DNA of 64,000 nucleotides from Beroe forskalii (taxonomy: Eukaryota; Ctenophora; Nuda; Beroida; Beroidae). The translations under genes were made by a program, and so were the position numbers. The notes beneath the pieces are model-generated. The model made no database searches and was not told the origin of the DNA. It saw only the letters and a list, made by a program, of their open reading frames with translations. Where the stretch lies: NCBI GenBank assembly GCA_011033025.1, contig WFMF01000334.1, positions 1 through 64,000 of the forward strand. Reading direction: 5' to 3'. Shown in pieces: positions 36,642-48,600 of this stretch; within the stretch, counting starts at the first letter, position 1, and each line of letters starts with the position of its first letter.

Positions 36642-39600
36642 CGCGGAAAAAAGGGCGTGGCCTCCCACGCCCCTCAGGGCGACCCAATCGTGCGGACAAA
36701 ATTCTCAAAAGCTTAATTGATCATAAGCAACTTGATGGCGAAGGAATTTCGAAAAAATTCGAAACTTTAATTTTTGCGAAAAAAAAGGGCGTGGCCTCCC
36801 ACGCCCCTCAGGGTGACCCAATAATTCCGACAAAATTCTCAAAATTTTTATTCATCATAAGCAACTCGATGGCGAAGGAATTTTCAAAAAATTCGAAAGT
36901 TTAATTTTGACGGAAAAAAGGGCGTGGCCCCTCACGCCCCTCGGGGCGACCCAATATTGCGGTAAAAAATCCTCAAAATTTTTATTCATCATAAGCAACA
37001 CATTGGCGAAAGAATTTTTAAAAAATTCGAAATTTTAATTTTTGCGAAAAAAGGGCGTGGCCTCCCACGCCCCTCAGGGTGACCCAATATTGCGGACAAA
37101 ATTCTCAAAATTTTTATTCATCATAAGGAACTCGATGGCGAAGGAATTTTGAAAAATTCGAAACTTTAATTTTGACGAAAAAAAGGGCGTGGCCCCCCAC
37201 TCCCCTCGGGGTGGCCGCAAAAAAAATTCTATATTTTTCTGATTTATTATAAATTTCTTATAACACGATTAAAAAATAATTTTGATGCTAACTTGAAAAC
37301 GAATCGCCACATATATATATATATATTAACAACACGCATTATATATAGTAAGATAAGATAAGATACACATTTAGCATGGCCATCACTGGTCACTGAACAG
37401 TCAGCATTTGAGTATTCGAGTATTTGGTATGTTCCGTATGTTTAGTGACGAACCTAATACCTAGTCTAACCGTAGGAGTTAGCAAGCCGTATTTAAGCCA
37501 TATCCTGAGAATAATACGCTACTCTTATCAAACAAGGGCTGTTAGTTGGGAGTATTTTAGGTCAGAGTCAGCGTTACTTCCTGGTTGATACAATGTTTGT
37601 TCCCGTATGGTAGTATTATCCGAGGAAGATAAGTTACTGCTCATTCACATACAAGAATAATGAAAAGAAGAAACGATGTAGGTATGCCCACTACCCAGTG
37701 ACTGCGCTTTGTGGCTCGAAATAAAACATGGAAAATCATAAACAAAGTCAAGATCTCTGCCCATTCACCACACGCCAGCCATTCCCACAGAAATATTTAT
37801 CACTCAACATCGAAAAAGTAAGAAGAGATGGCAAGAAGTAACCACCACGCAACCTTAAAGTATAACTAACCCGAATACAGCTAGGATGTTCGATATAGCA
37901 GGCACCACGTCCCCATAGCTGTACACTTTGCTGAAGTATCCGTTGTTAGTGCAGGCTATCTTCTCTAACTTGGAGGTGTCACCCTGGTTAGGAGCCCCAA
38001 ATGCCAGGATGAAGATACGGACCCGACCATCCGGGTTCAGACGGTGAAGTAACTCCCCGTAATCCTGCCACACGTAGTCACTGAGGGAGGAGAGGGGTGA
38101 GAGACACGTAGTCACTGGGGGAGGAGTGGGGTGAGAGACACGTAGTCACTGGGGGAGGAGAGGGGTGAGAGACACGTAGTCACTGGGGGAGGAGAGGGGT
38201 GAGAGACACGTAGTCACTGGGGGAGGAGAGGGGTGAGACACACGTAGTCACTGAGGGAGGAGAGGGGTGAGAGACACGTAGTCACTGGGGGAGGAGAGGG
38301 GTGAGGGACACGTAGTCACTGTGGGAGGAGAGATATGCGTAGTCACTGAGGGAGGAGAGGGGTGAGAGACACGTAGTCACTGGGGGAGAAGAGGGGTGAG
38401 AGACACGTAGTCATTGGGGGAGGAGAGGGGAAAGAGATACGTAGTCACTGGGGGAGGAGAGGGGTGAGAGACACGTAGTCACTAGTCACAGGGGGAGGAG
38501 AGGGGTGAGAGACACGTAGTCACTGAGGGAGGAGAGGGGTGAGAGACACGTAGTCACTGTGGGAGGAGAGGGGTGAGAGACACGTAGTCACTGGGGGAGG
38601 AGAGGGGTGAGAGACACGTAGTCACTGGGGGAGGAGAGGGGTGAGAGACACGTAGTCACTGTGGGAGGAGAGGGGTGAGAGACACGTAGTCACTGGGGGA
38701 GAGGGGTAGAGACACGTGGTCACTGGGGGAGGAGAGGGGTGAGAGACACGTAGTCACTGGGGAGGAGAGGGGTGAGACACGTAGTCACTGGGGAGGGAGA
38801 GAGACACGTAGTCACTGGGGGAGGAGAGGTGGGGAGGAGAGACACGTAGTCACTGGGGGAGGAGAGAGAGTGGGGACACGTAGTCACTGGGGGAGGAGAG
38901 AGACACATAGTCACTGAGGGAGGAGAGGGGTGAGAGACACATAGTCACTGGGGGAGGGAGAGATACGTAGGTGAGAGACACATAGTCACTGAGGGAGGAG
39001 AGGTGAGAGACATAGTCACTGGGGGAGGAGAGGGGTGAGAGACACGTAGTCACTGGGGGGAGGAGGGGTGAGAGACACGTAGTCACTGGGGAGGAGAGGG
39101 TGAGAGACACGTAGTCACTGGGGGGAGGGGAGAGAGACACTGGGGGAGTGAGAGGGTGAGAGACACGTAGTCACTGGGGGAGGAGAGGGGTGAGAGACAC
39201 GTAGTCACTGAGGGAGGAGAGGGGTGAGAGACACGTAGTCACTGAGGGGAGGAGAGGGGTGAGAGACACGTAGTCACTGAGGGAGGAGAGGGTGAGAGAC
39301 ACGCAGTCACTGGGGAGGAGAGGTGAGAGACACGTAGTCACTGGGGAGGAGGGGTGAGACACGTAGTCACTGGGGAGGAGAGGGGTGAGACACGTAGTCA
39401 CTGGGGGAGGAGAGGGGTGAGAGACACGTAGTCACTGGGGGAGGAGGGGGTGAGAGACACGTAGTCACTGGGGGGAGGAGAGGGGTGAGAGACACGTAGT
39501 CACTGGGGAGGAGAGGGGTGAGACACGTAGTCACTGGGGGAGGAGAGGGTGAGAGACACGTAGTCACTGGGGGAGGAGAGGGTGAGAGACACGTAGTCAC

Positions 39601-42600
39601 TGGGGAGGAGAGGGGTGAGACACGTAGGGGGGGAGGGGGGAGGAGAGGGGTGAGAGACACGTAGTCACTGGGGGAGGAGAGGGGTGAGAGACACGTAGTC
39701 ACTGGGGGAGGAGAGGGGTGAGAGACACGTAGTCACTGGGGGAGGAGAGAGACACGTAGTCACTGAGGGAGGAGAGGGGTGAGAGACACGTAGGGGGGGG
39801 GGAGGAGAGGGGGAGAGGGGGGGGAGGAGGGGTGAGAGACACGTAGTCACAGGGGGAGGAGAGGGGTGAGAGACACGTAGTCACTGGGGGAGGAGAGGGG
39901 TGAGAGACACGTAGTCACTGAGGGAGGAGAGGGGTGAGAGACACGTAGTCACTGGGGGAGGAGAGGGGTGAGAGACACGTAGTCACTGGGGGAGGAGAGG
40001 GGTGAGAGACACGCAGTCACTGAGGGAGGAGAGGGGTGAGAGACACGTAGTCACAGGGGGAGGAGAGGGGTGAGAGACACATAGTCACTGAGGGAGGAGA
40101 GGGGTGAGAGACACGTAGTCACTGAGGGAGGAGAGGGGTGAGAGACACGTAGTCACTGAGGGAGGAGAGGGGTGAGAGACACGTAGTCACTGGGGGAGGA
40201 GAGGGGTGAGAGACACGTAGTCACTGGGGGAGGAGAGGGGTGAGAGACACGTACTGGGGGGGGGGGAGGAGAGGGGTGAGAGACACGTAGTCACTGGGGA
40301 GGAGAGGGTGAGAGACACGTAGTCACTGGGGGAGGAGAGGGTGAGAGACACGTAGTCACTGGGGAGGAGAGGGGTGAGAGACACGTAGTCACTGGGGGAG
40401 GAGAGGGGTGAGAGAGACTGGGGGAGGAGAGGGGTGAGAGACACGTAGTCACTGGGGGAGGAGAGGGGTGAGAGACACATAGTCACTGGGGGAGGAGAGG
40501 GTGAGAGACACGTAGTCACTGGGGGGGAGGAGGGGTGAGAGACACGCAGTCACTGGGGAGGAGAGGGTGAGAGATACTGGGAGGAGAGGGTGAGGGACAC
40601 GTAGTCACTGGGGAGGAGAGGGGTGAGAGACACGTAGTCACTGGGGAGGAGAGGGGTGAGAGACACGTAGTCACTGGGGAGGAGAGGGGTGAGACACACG
40701 TAGTCACTGGGGGAGGAGGGGTGAGAGACACGTAGTCACTGGGGAAGAGAAGGGTGAGGACACGTAGTCACTGGGGAGGAGAGGGGTGAGAGAGTCACTG
40801 GGGAGGAGAGGGGTGAGAGACACGTAGTCACTGGGGGAGGAGAGGGTGAGACACGTAGTCACTGGGGAGGAGAGGGGTGAGAGACACGTAGTCACTGGGG
40901 AGGAGAGGGGTGAGAGACGCGTAGTCACTGGGGAGGAGAGGGTGAGAGACACGTAGTCACTGGGGGAGGAGAGACACGTAGTCACTGGGGAGGAGAGGGG
41001 TGAGAGACACGTAGTCACTGGGGAGGAGAGGGTGAGAGACACGTAGTCACTGGGGAGGAGAGGTGACACGTAGTCACTGGGGGAGGAGAGGGGTGAGAGA
41101 TAGGTAGTCACTGGGGGAGGAGAGGGGTGAGGGACACGTAGTCACTGAGGGGAGGAGAGGGGTGAGGGACACGTAGTCACTGGGGGAGGAGGGGTGAGAC
41201 ACGTAGTCACTGGGGGAGGAGAGGGGTGAGACACGTAGTCACTGGGGGAGGAGAGGGGTGAGAGACACGTAGTCACTGGGGAGGAGAGGGGTGAGAGACA
41301 CGTAGTCACTGGGGAGGAGGTGAGAGACACGTAGTCACTGGGGAGGAGAGGGTGAGAGACACGTAGTCACTGGGGAGGAGAGGGGTGAGAGACACGTAGT
41401 CACTGGGGGAGGAGAGGGGTGAGAGACACGTAGTCACTGGGGAGGAGAGGGGTGAGAGACACACGTAGTCACTGGGGAGGAGAGGGTGAGAGACACGTAG
41501 TCACTGGGGGAGGAGAGGGGTGAGACACACGTAGTCACTGGGGGAGGAGAGGGGTGAGAGACACGTAGTCACTGGGGGAGGAGAGGGGTGAGAGATACTG
41601 GGGAGGAGAGGGGTGAGGGACACGTAGTCACTGGGGGAGGAGAGGGGTGAGAGACACGTAGTCACTGGGGGAGGAGAGGGGTGAGAGACACGTAGTCACT
41701 GGGGGAGGAGAGGGGTGAGAGACACGTAGTCACTGGGGGAGGAGAGGGGTGAGAGACACGTAGTCACTGGGGGAGGAGAGGGGTGAGAGACACGTAGTCA
41801 CTGGGGAGGAGAGGGGTGAGACACGTAGTCACTGGGGAGGAGAGGGGTGAGACACGTAGTCACTGGGGAGGAGAGGGGTGAGACACGTAGTCACTGGGGG
41901 AGGAGAGGGGTGAGAGACACGTAGTCACTGGGGAGGAGAGGGGTGAGAGACACGTAGTCACTGGGAGGAGAGGGTGAGACACGTAGTCACTGGGGAGGAG
42001 AGGGGGTGAGAGACACGTAGTCACTGGGGGAGGAGAGGGGTGAGAGACACGTAGTCACTGGGGGAGGAGAGGGGTGAGAGACACTGGGGAGGAGAGGGGT
42101 GAGAGACACGTAGTCACTGGGGAGGAGAGGTGAGACATAATGTAGTCACACTGGGGAGAGGGTGAGAGACACGTAGTCACTGGGGGAGGAGAGGGGTGAG
42201 ACACACGTAGTCACTGGGGGGAGGAGAGGGGTGAGAGACACGTAGTCACTGGGGGAGGAGAGGGTGAGACACGTGGTCACTGGGGAGGAGAGGGGTGAGA
42301 GACACGTAGTCACTGGGGAGGAGAGGGGTGAGAGACACGTAGTCACTGGGGAGGAGAGGGTGAGAGACACGTAGTCACTGGGGAGGAGAGGGGTGAGACA
42401 CGTAGTCACTGGGGGAGGAGAGGGTGAGAGACACGTAGTCACTGGGGAGGAGAGGGGTGAGACACTGGGTAGTCACTGGGGGAGGAGAGGGGTGAGAGAC
42501 ACGTAGTCACTGAGGGAGGAGAGGGGTGAGAGACACGTAGTCACTGGGGAGGAGAGGGGTGAGACACGTAGTCACTGGGGAGGAGAGGGGGTGAGACACG

Positions 42601-45600
42601 TAGTCACTGGGGGAGGAGAGGGGTGAGACACACGTAGTCACTGGGGGAGGAGAGGGGTGAGAGACACGTAGTCACTGGGGAGGAGAGGGGTGAGACACAC
42701 GTAGTCACTGGGGGAAGAGAAGGGTGAGGGACACGTAGTCACTGGGGGAAGAGAGGGGTGAGAGACACGTAGTCACTGGGGGAGGAGAGGGGTGAGAGAC
42801 ACGTAGTCACTGGGGGAGGAGAGGGGAAAGAGATACGTAGTCACTGGGGGAGGAGAGGGGTGAGAGACACTGGGGGAGGAGAGGGGTGAGAGACATGTAG
42901 TCACTGGGGGAGGAGAGGGGTTAGAGACACGTAGTCAAGGGGGAGGAGAGGGGTGAGAGACACTGGGGGAGAAGAGGGGTGAGAGACACGTATTCACTGG
43001 GGGAGGAGAGGGGTGAGGGACACGTAGTCACTGGGGGAGGAGAGGGAGGAGAGATACGTAGTCACTGGGGGAGGAGAGGGGTGAGAGACACGTAGTCACT
43101 GGGGGAGGAGAGGGGTGAGAGACACGTAGTCACTGGGGAGGAGAGGGGAGAGACACGTAATCACTGGGGAGGAGAGGGTGAGAGACACATAGTCACTGGG
43201 GAGGAGAGGGGTGAGACACATAGTCACTGTGGGAGGAGAGGGTGAGAGACACGTAGTCACTGAGGGAGGAGAGGGGTGAGAGACACGTAGTCACTGGGGA
43301 GGAGAGGGGTGAGAGACACGTAGTCACTGAGGGAGGAGGAGGGGTGAGACACGTAGTCACTGGGGAGGAGAGGGGTGAGACACGTAGTCACTGAGGGAGG
43401 AGAGGGGTGAGAGACACGTAGTCACTGGGGGAGGAGAGGGGTGAGAGACACGTAGTCACTGGGGAGGAGAGGGGTGAGACACGTAGTCACTGGGGAGGAG
43501 AGGGTGAGAGACACGTAGTCACTGGGGGAGGAGAGGGTGAGAGACACGTAGTCACTGGGGAGGAGAGGGGTGAGAGACACGTAGTCACTGGGGAGGAGAG
43601 GGGTGAGAGACATGTAGTCACTGGGGGAGGAGAGGGGTGAGACACGTAGTCACTGGGGGAGGAGAGGGGTGAGAGACACGTAGTCACTGGGGAGGAGAGG
43701 GGTGAGAGACACGTAGTCACTGGGGGAGGAGAGGGTGAGAGACACGTAGTCACTGGGGAGGAGAGGGTGAGACACGTAGTCACTGGGGGAGGAGAGGGGA
43801 GAGACATGTAGTCACTGGGGGAGGAGGGGTGAGAGACACGTAGTCACTGGGGAGGAGAGGGGTGAGAGACACGTAGTCACTGGGGAGAGAGGGTGAGAGA
43901 CACGTAGTCACTGGGGAGGAGGGGGGAGAGAGAGATAGTCACTGGGGTAGTCACTGGGGGAGGAGGGGTGAGAGACACGTAGTCACTGAGGGAGAGGGTG
44001 AGAGACACGTAGTCACTGAGGGAGGAGAGGGGTGAGAGACACGTAGTCACTGAGGGAGGAGAGGGGTGAGAGACACGTAGTCACTGAGGGAGGAGAGGGG
44101 TGAGACACGTAGTCACTGAGGGAGGAGGGGTGAGAGACACGTAGTCACTGGGGAGGAGGGGTGAGAGACACGTAGTCACAGGGAGGAGAGGGGTGAGAGA
44201 CACGTAGTCACTGGGGAGGAGAGGGGTGAGAGACACGTAGTCACTGGGGGAGAGGGGTGAGAGACACGTAGTCACTGGGGAGGAGAGGGGTGAGACACAT
44301 AGTCACTGGGGGGAGAGGGGAGAGACACACGTAGTCACTGGGGGGAGGAGAGGGGTGAGACACGTAGTCACTGGGGAGGAGAGGTGAGAGACACGTAGTC
44401 ACTGGGGGAGGAGAGGGGCAGAGACACAAATGGGGGGGGAGGGGTGGAGAGACACGTAGTCACTGAGGGAGGAGAGGGGTGAGAGACACGTAGTCACTGG
44501 GGAGGAGAGGTGGAGACACATAGTCACTATTTTTGGAGAGACACGTAGTCACTGGGGGAGGAGAGGGAGGAGAGATACGTAGTCACTGTAGGAGGATATA
44601 GATTCTAAAGTTGATTTTCGGCAATCGCATTAGTTCGCGCGGTAAATGTGCGGAATCAATGTAGGAAAATTAAAATTCGGCTAGGAATTTTTTTGATGCG
44701 GTAAAAGCGTATGAATCAATAACGAAACACACATTTTTCAGAGGTTTGAACCATTAAGCAGGCTGGATTGGTGTGTTGAATACTCCAAAATATGTCATGA
44801 ATTTTTCATGAGATCGGACTATTTATGGAAAAATTTAGAGGCGGCTCTTGATGATAATAATGAAAAGAATGTTGATAAGTCTGCCTAATTCTTGGGCCAA
44901 TGGAATTATCACGCAGAAAAGCAAAGAAAAGCGTATGAATGTGGTCTGTGAGTCTAATTCTTTGCGTGAGAATATTTTCCTTGGCCAGCGAGCTGAGGCG
45001 TGCGTTTTCAAATTTAGATTTTCAGGTGATTCAGACTCATCCGAATTCAGATTCAGCATCATTTGATTCATAACTATGAAGTTGATATGTGGATTATTGG
45101 CTGTAACAATGGATTTGTGGCATGCAATGGGTTATCAGATGAGAGTGATAGGATTATTGGGAATGTTAAATAATACCTGAATATGATGATGGCTTGCTGA
45201 CAGTCACAGGTTTTGTTAAGAGTAGCGGAGGTTCGCAGAGTATCAAAGGCCGTCATCAGCGCAAGTGAGAAGTTAGACGGACCTAGAGATAGTGTTAATC
45301 AATATCTCAATATGATAGATATCCTAACACTGAGATATTTATCACTGTTTGGATTAGTAAACCTTAGAAAAGTGTTACAAGGTAGAAGTTAAAGGTAGTG
45401 ATATATTACTAAGTTTCCGAGGAAAACATACTTTGCTCATTCCAGACATAATATCACCTTCTGTTAAAAATGTAGCGTGCTGATTCCAAACATTCCCCTG
45501 TCCTAATCTATTCACATCACCTCGCCTTACAATTAGCACTAAATTGTTTACTTTATGAATAAAATAATACTGCCCTGCAAGCATCCCCCCTTCCCTACTC

Positions 45601-48600
45601 ACCGTAAGCCGTGATCTGGTCTATCTGCCCGGACAGATAGTTGATGTACTTGAGCCGGGCTCGCTCCAGCATGGGGAAACAGGAAATGGAGTCCGTGGTC
45701 TCGTTGAAGGTGTAGAAGGCGAGGTGGTCCTTGTCTGATATGATGGAAAGGAGCCGTTTAGCCGTGTACTTGGCAACCCTCAGCGCCCACCCATACCTGG
45801 CAGATGGGGGAAGTTAATGTGGGGTTCACAAGGGTTTCAGTGACCACCCGTACCTGGCAGATGGGGGGAGTTAATGTGGGGTTCACAAGGGGTTCAGTGA
45901 CCACTCGTACCTGGCAGATGGGGGGTTAATGTGGGGTTCACAAGGGGTTCAGTGACCACCCGTACCTGGCAGATGGGGGGAGTTAATGTGGGGTTCACAA
46001 GTGGTTCAGCGCCCACCCGTACCTGGGAAATGGGGGTTAATGTTGGGTTCACAAGGGGTTCAGTGACCACCCGTACCTGGCAGATGGGGGTTAATGTGGG
46101 GTTCACAAGGGGTTCAGTAGCCACCCGTACCTGGCAGATGGGGGGTTAATGTGGGGTTCACAAGGGGTTCAGTGACCACCCGTACCTGGCAGATGGGGGG
46201 AGTTAATGTGGGGTTTTAGTTCAATATGGCTTGAATAGCTGAGTAGTAGTTAAACAATGAGAATTCCTTTAAAGTTTAAACACGTGCCAAACTTTATAGG
46301 TGCGGTTATTTGTCTCCTGGTTCGAAACCAAAAATGAGTTCAGCGAAATGTTTGACGCGATTGACATAATCAAATTATCTTTAAACACATAAATTGCTAT
46401 AAAAACCAGCAGGTCGGTTAGAAATATAGAGACCAACATTCTACAAGTTAAGATATATAGAGACCTTCAAATTGACAAGAAGTATAGAAAGATAGAAGCC
46501 TCCAGATTAATTAGAATAATAGAGGCCTACAGATTAATTAGAATAATGGAGGCCTAACGATTAATTATAAGTCTGGAAACCTACATGCTACCCGAAGTGT
46601 CCATGAGGAAGACCACGTCCCGAGGCTGTCCCGCTGCTTCAATGTACCACGATCTGAACCTGCAGTCGTACTCGTCCGTCTGAGGGGATTAAAACTGATA
46701 AATTTCCAAGCCCGGGGATTCGTCATCAGAGCTATGATGTCATCAGATAAATGTCACGTGATACGCGCTCGAAGCAGTATGTGATACAAATAATTTGTAA
46801 ATTCATGTGATAGTCATTCGGTAGTCATTGCACTCCTCCATGCTTCAATGATCCGGACTGGTTATGAGAAAAAGTGCTCAAAATAATGTTATATCGCAGA
46901 CTCTCGCAGAAGGTAATTATTCCTCTGAATCCGGTAGTATTAGTGATTTTAAACCTTCCCATCGACCGATTGCACTGATTGTTTATTGTCTGACTCCACA
47001 GTGCGTTTTAATGAAGCAGTGCCGATGAAATGATCCTTGTTTGGATCCCATGTTTAGTATCCACGATCTGCAGACCGTAAATTGATAAATATAGGGCTCC
47101 TCATCCAAGGAGTTTTATTTAGAGCGGAGTTAGACTCCATGCTGGTAGTTAGTGTGGTAGTTAGTGTGCACTAGAGGATTCACATTAATAAGGCAAGGAT
47201 ATAATGCTGAACTCTGTAATTCTACGCTCTGATGACCGTTCCAGGACGAACAAAGCAAACCAAGGAACAGAGATTCTCCTAACAGAGAAAATATTTCCGA
47301 TGTGTTGGTAGAGGTATGAGACAAAACATGTTACAAGAGGGTACTGGGTAGTTATGTGTCACGTGATGGATTGACAACCAATCAAATTGTAGAAGAGTTT
47401 CTGTGCTAAATATCCAACTATATCACTAATCCAGTAAAATATCACTATTTCGCTATGATTGCTATTATTTCGATATCGCAACATCTGAGATCCGGATGAT
47501 GGAACTTAGATTCGCATATCACAGTTACAATTCAAGACTGGATCATCTAGTTTACCACATCACATCCTACAAGATTATCTCCTATGAATCGTGACCTTAT
47601 GGGCTCACTATATCGAATGTACCTCATTATTTCCACCCCAGTAGTAGGCAGGAAAGTAGCGGAGGAGTCCGGAGGTAGAACCGAAGTACTGAGCGAAGAT
47701 AAACCGGTCACGATCGTAGTTCTTTATGAACACCTTGTCCAAACCATCCGTTAGCTTGATAGCACTGAAATGAATCAGGTTAATAACAATGGTACGATTA
47801 TGGCATGGGTTCATTTAGTTGAGTAACCATGAAAACCACTCCTTATTAAAATGGTTGAGTTAGTAACTGGGCAAGATGGCCACAGCCAGGAAACCCTCTC
47901 AACCTTTCCCATATTCAGACTATTTCCCGGTGATACCATGACAATATTCAACACCATGGCAACTCACAGTATATAACCACGGCAACCCACCTCTTGATCT
48001 CGTCCGAGAACTCGTACACATCTATAGGGAAGTGTATGACGGTCTCGGTTAGGTTGACACGTGCATTGAACTCGTTGATATACGTCAGGTTTATCTTGTT
48101 GGGCATCTCGCTGTCGTAAGCCAGCAGATATCCGCACGTGGGCGGGTCTCGGCTCTTCTCGTCCCCTGCCCGCTGCGGGTTCTTCTCCCGCACAAAGTCC
48201 GCGATGTTATCCACCGCGTCCGTCTTAGACTTAAGGATCGTCTGAGCAGGGAAAACCCAGTGAGTTGTTGCCCCAAGTTCAAATTTGTATGTCATGTATC
48301 GCTTTTACTGTGTTGTCTGTGAATATTGCATATATAAAGTGTAGCTCAAAACGATCTAAATAACCCCCCAAGGAATCTTGGAACACCTACAAATTCTGGG
48401 AAGATCAGCACTCAATCAGCACTGCTATGTATTAGAATTCTTGAGTTTATAACTTCTTAGCTTTTTATAATTTATAAGTCTAGTCACATGCCTATCATGA
48501 TTCATCGTACCCACTGCCCATTTGTAACTGTTTAAAAATACAGCCCCACCCATATTGTATGTATATGTATGTATGTATTCTTAGCTGCATATAGCTGAGG

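Larger units (their letters stand above)
45177..46679 (-). other. alpha2/delta exons 5-7: VWA domain with MIDAS
   Basis: Exon 5 (46585-46679) encodes [19 protein letters not shown] then the metal-site motif DTSGSM (DxSxS). Exon 6 (45603-45796) follows the intron 5 minisatellite and encodes [19 protein letters not shown]. Exon 7 (45177-45282) encodes [17 protein letters not shown] and ends IIIF. The metal-site Asp and both Ser are intact, so the VWA domain could bind a divalent cation, as needed for channel trafficking in known family members. Confidence 0.9.

Noticed and set aside
36471..36716. 81-codon ORF with a Lys run
   Set aside because: The Lys run is the poly-A tail and the rest is in the LINE 3' region.
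38720..44429. Many long minus-strand ORFs rich in Ser, Pro, Leu, Thr
   Set aside because: They are frame readings of the 33-35-bp minisatellite; length variants merely move the stop.
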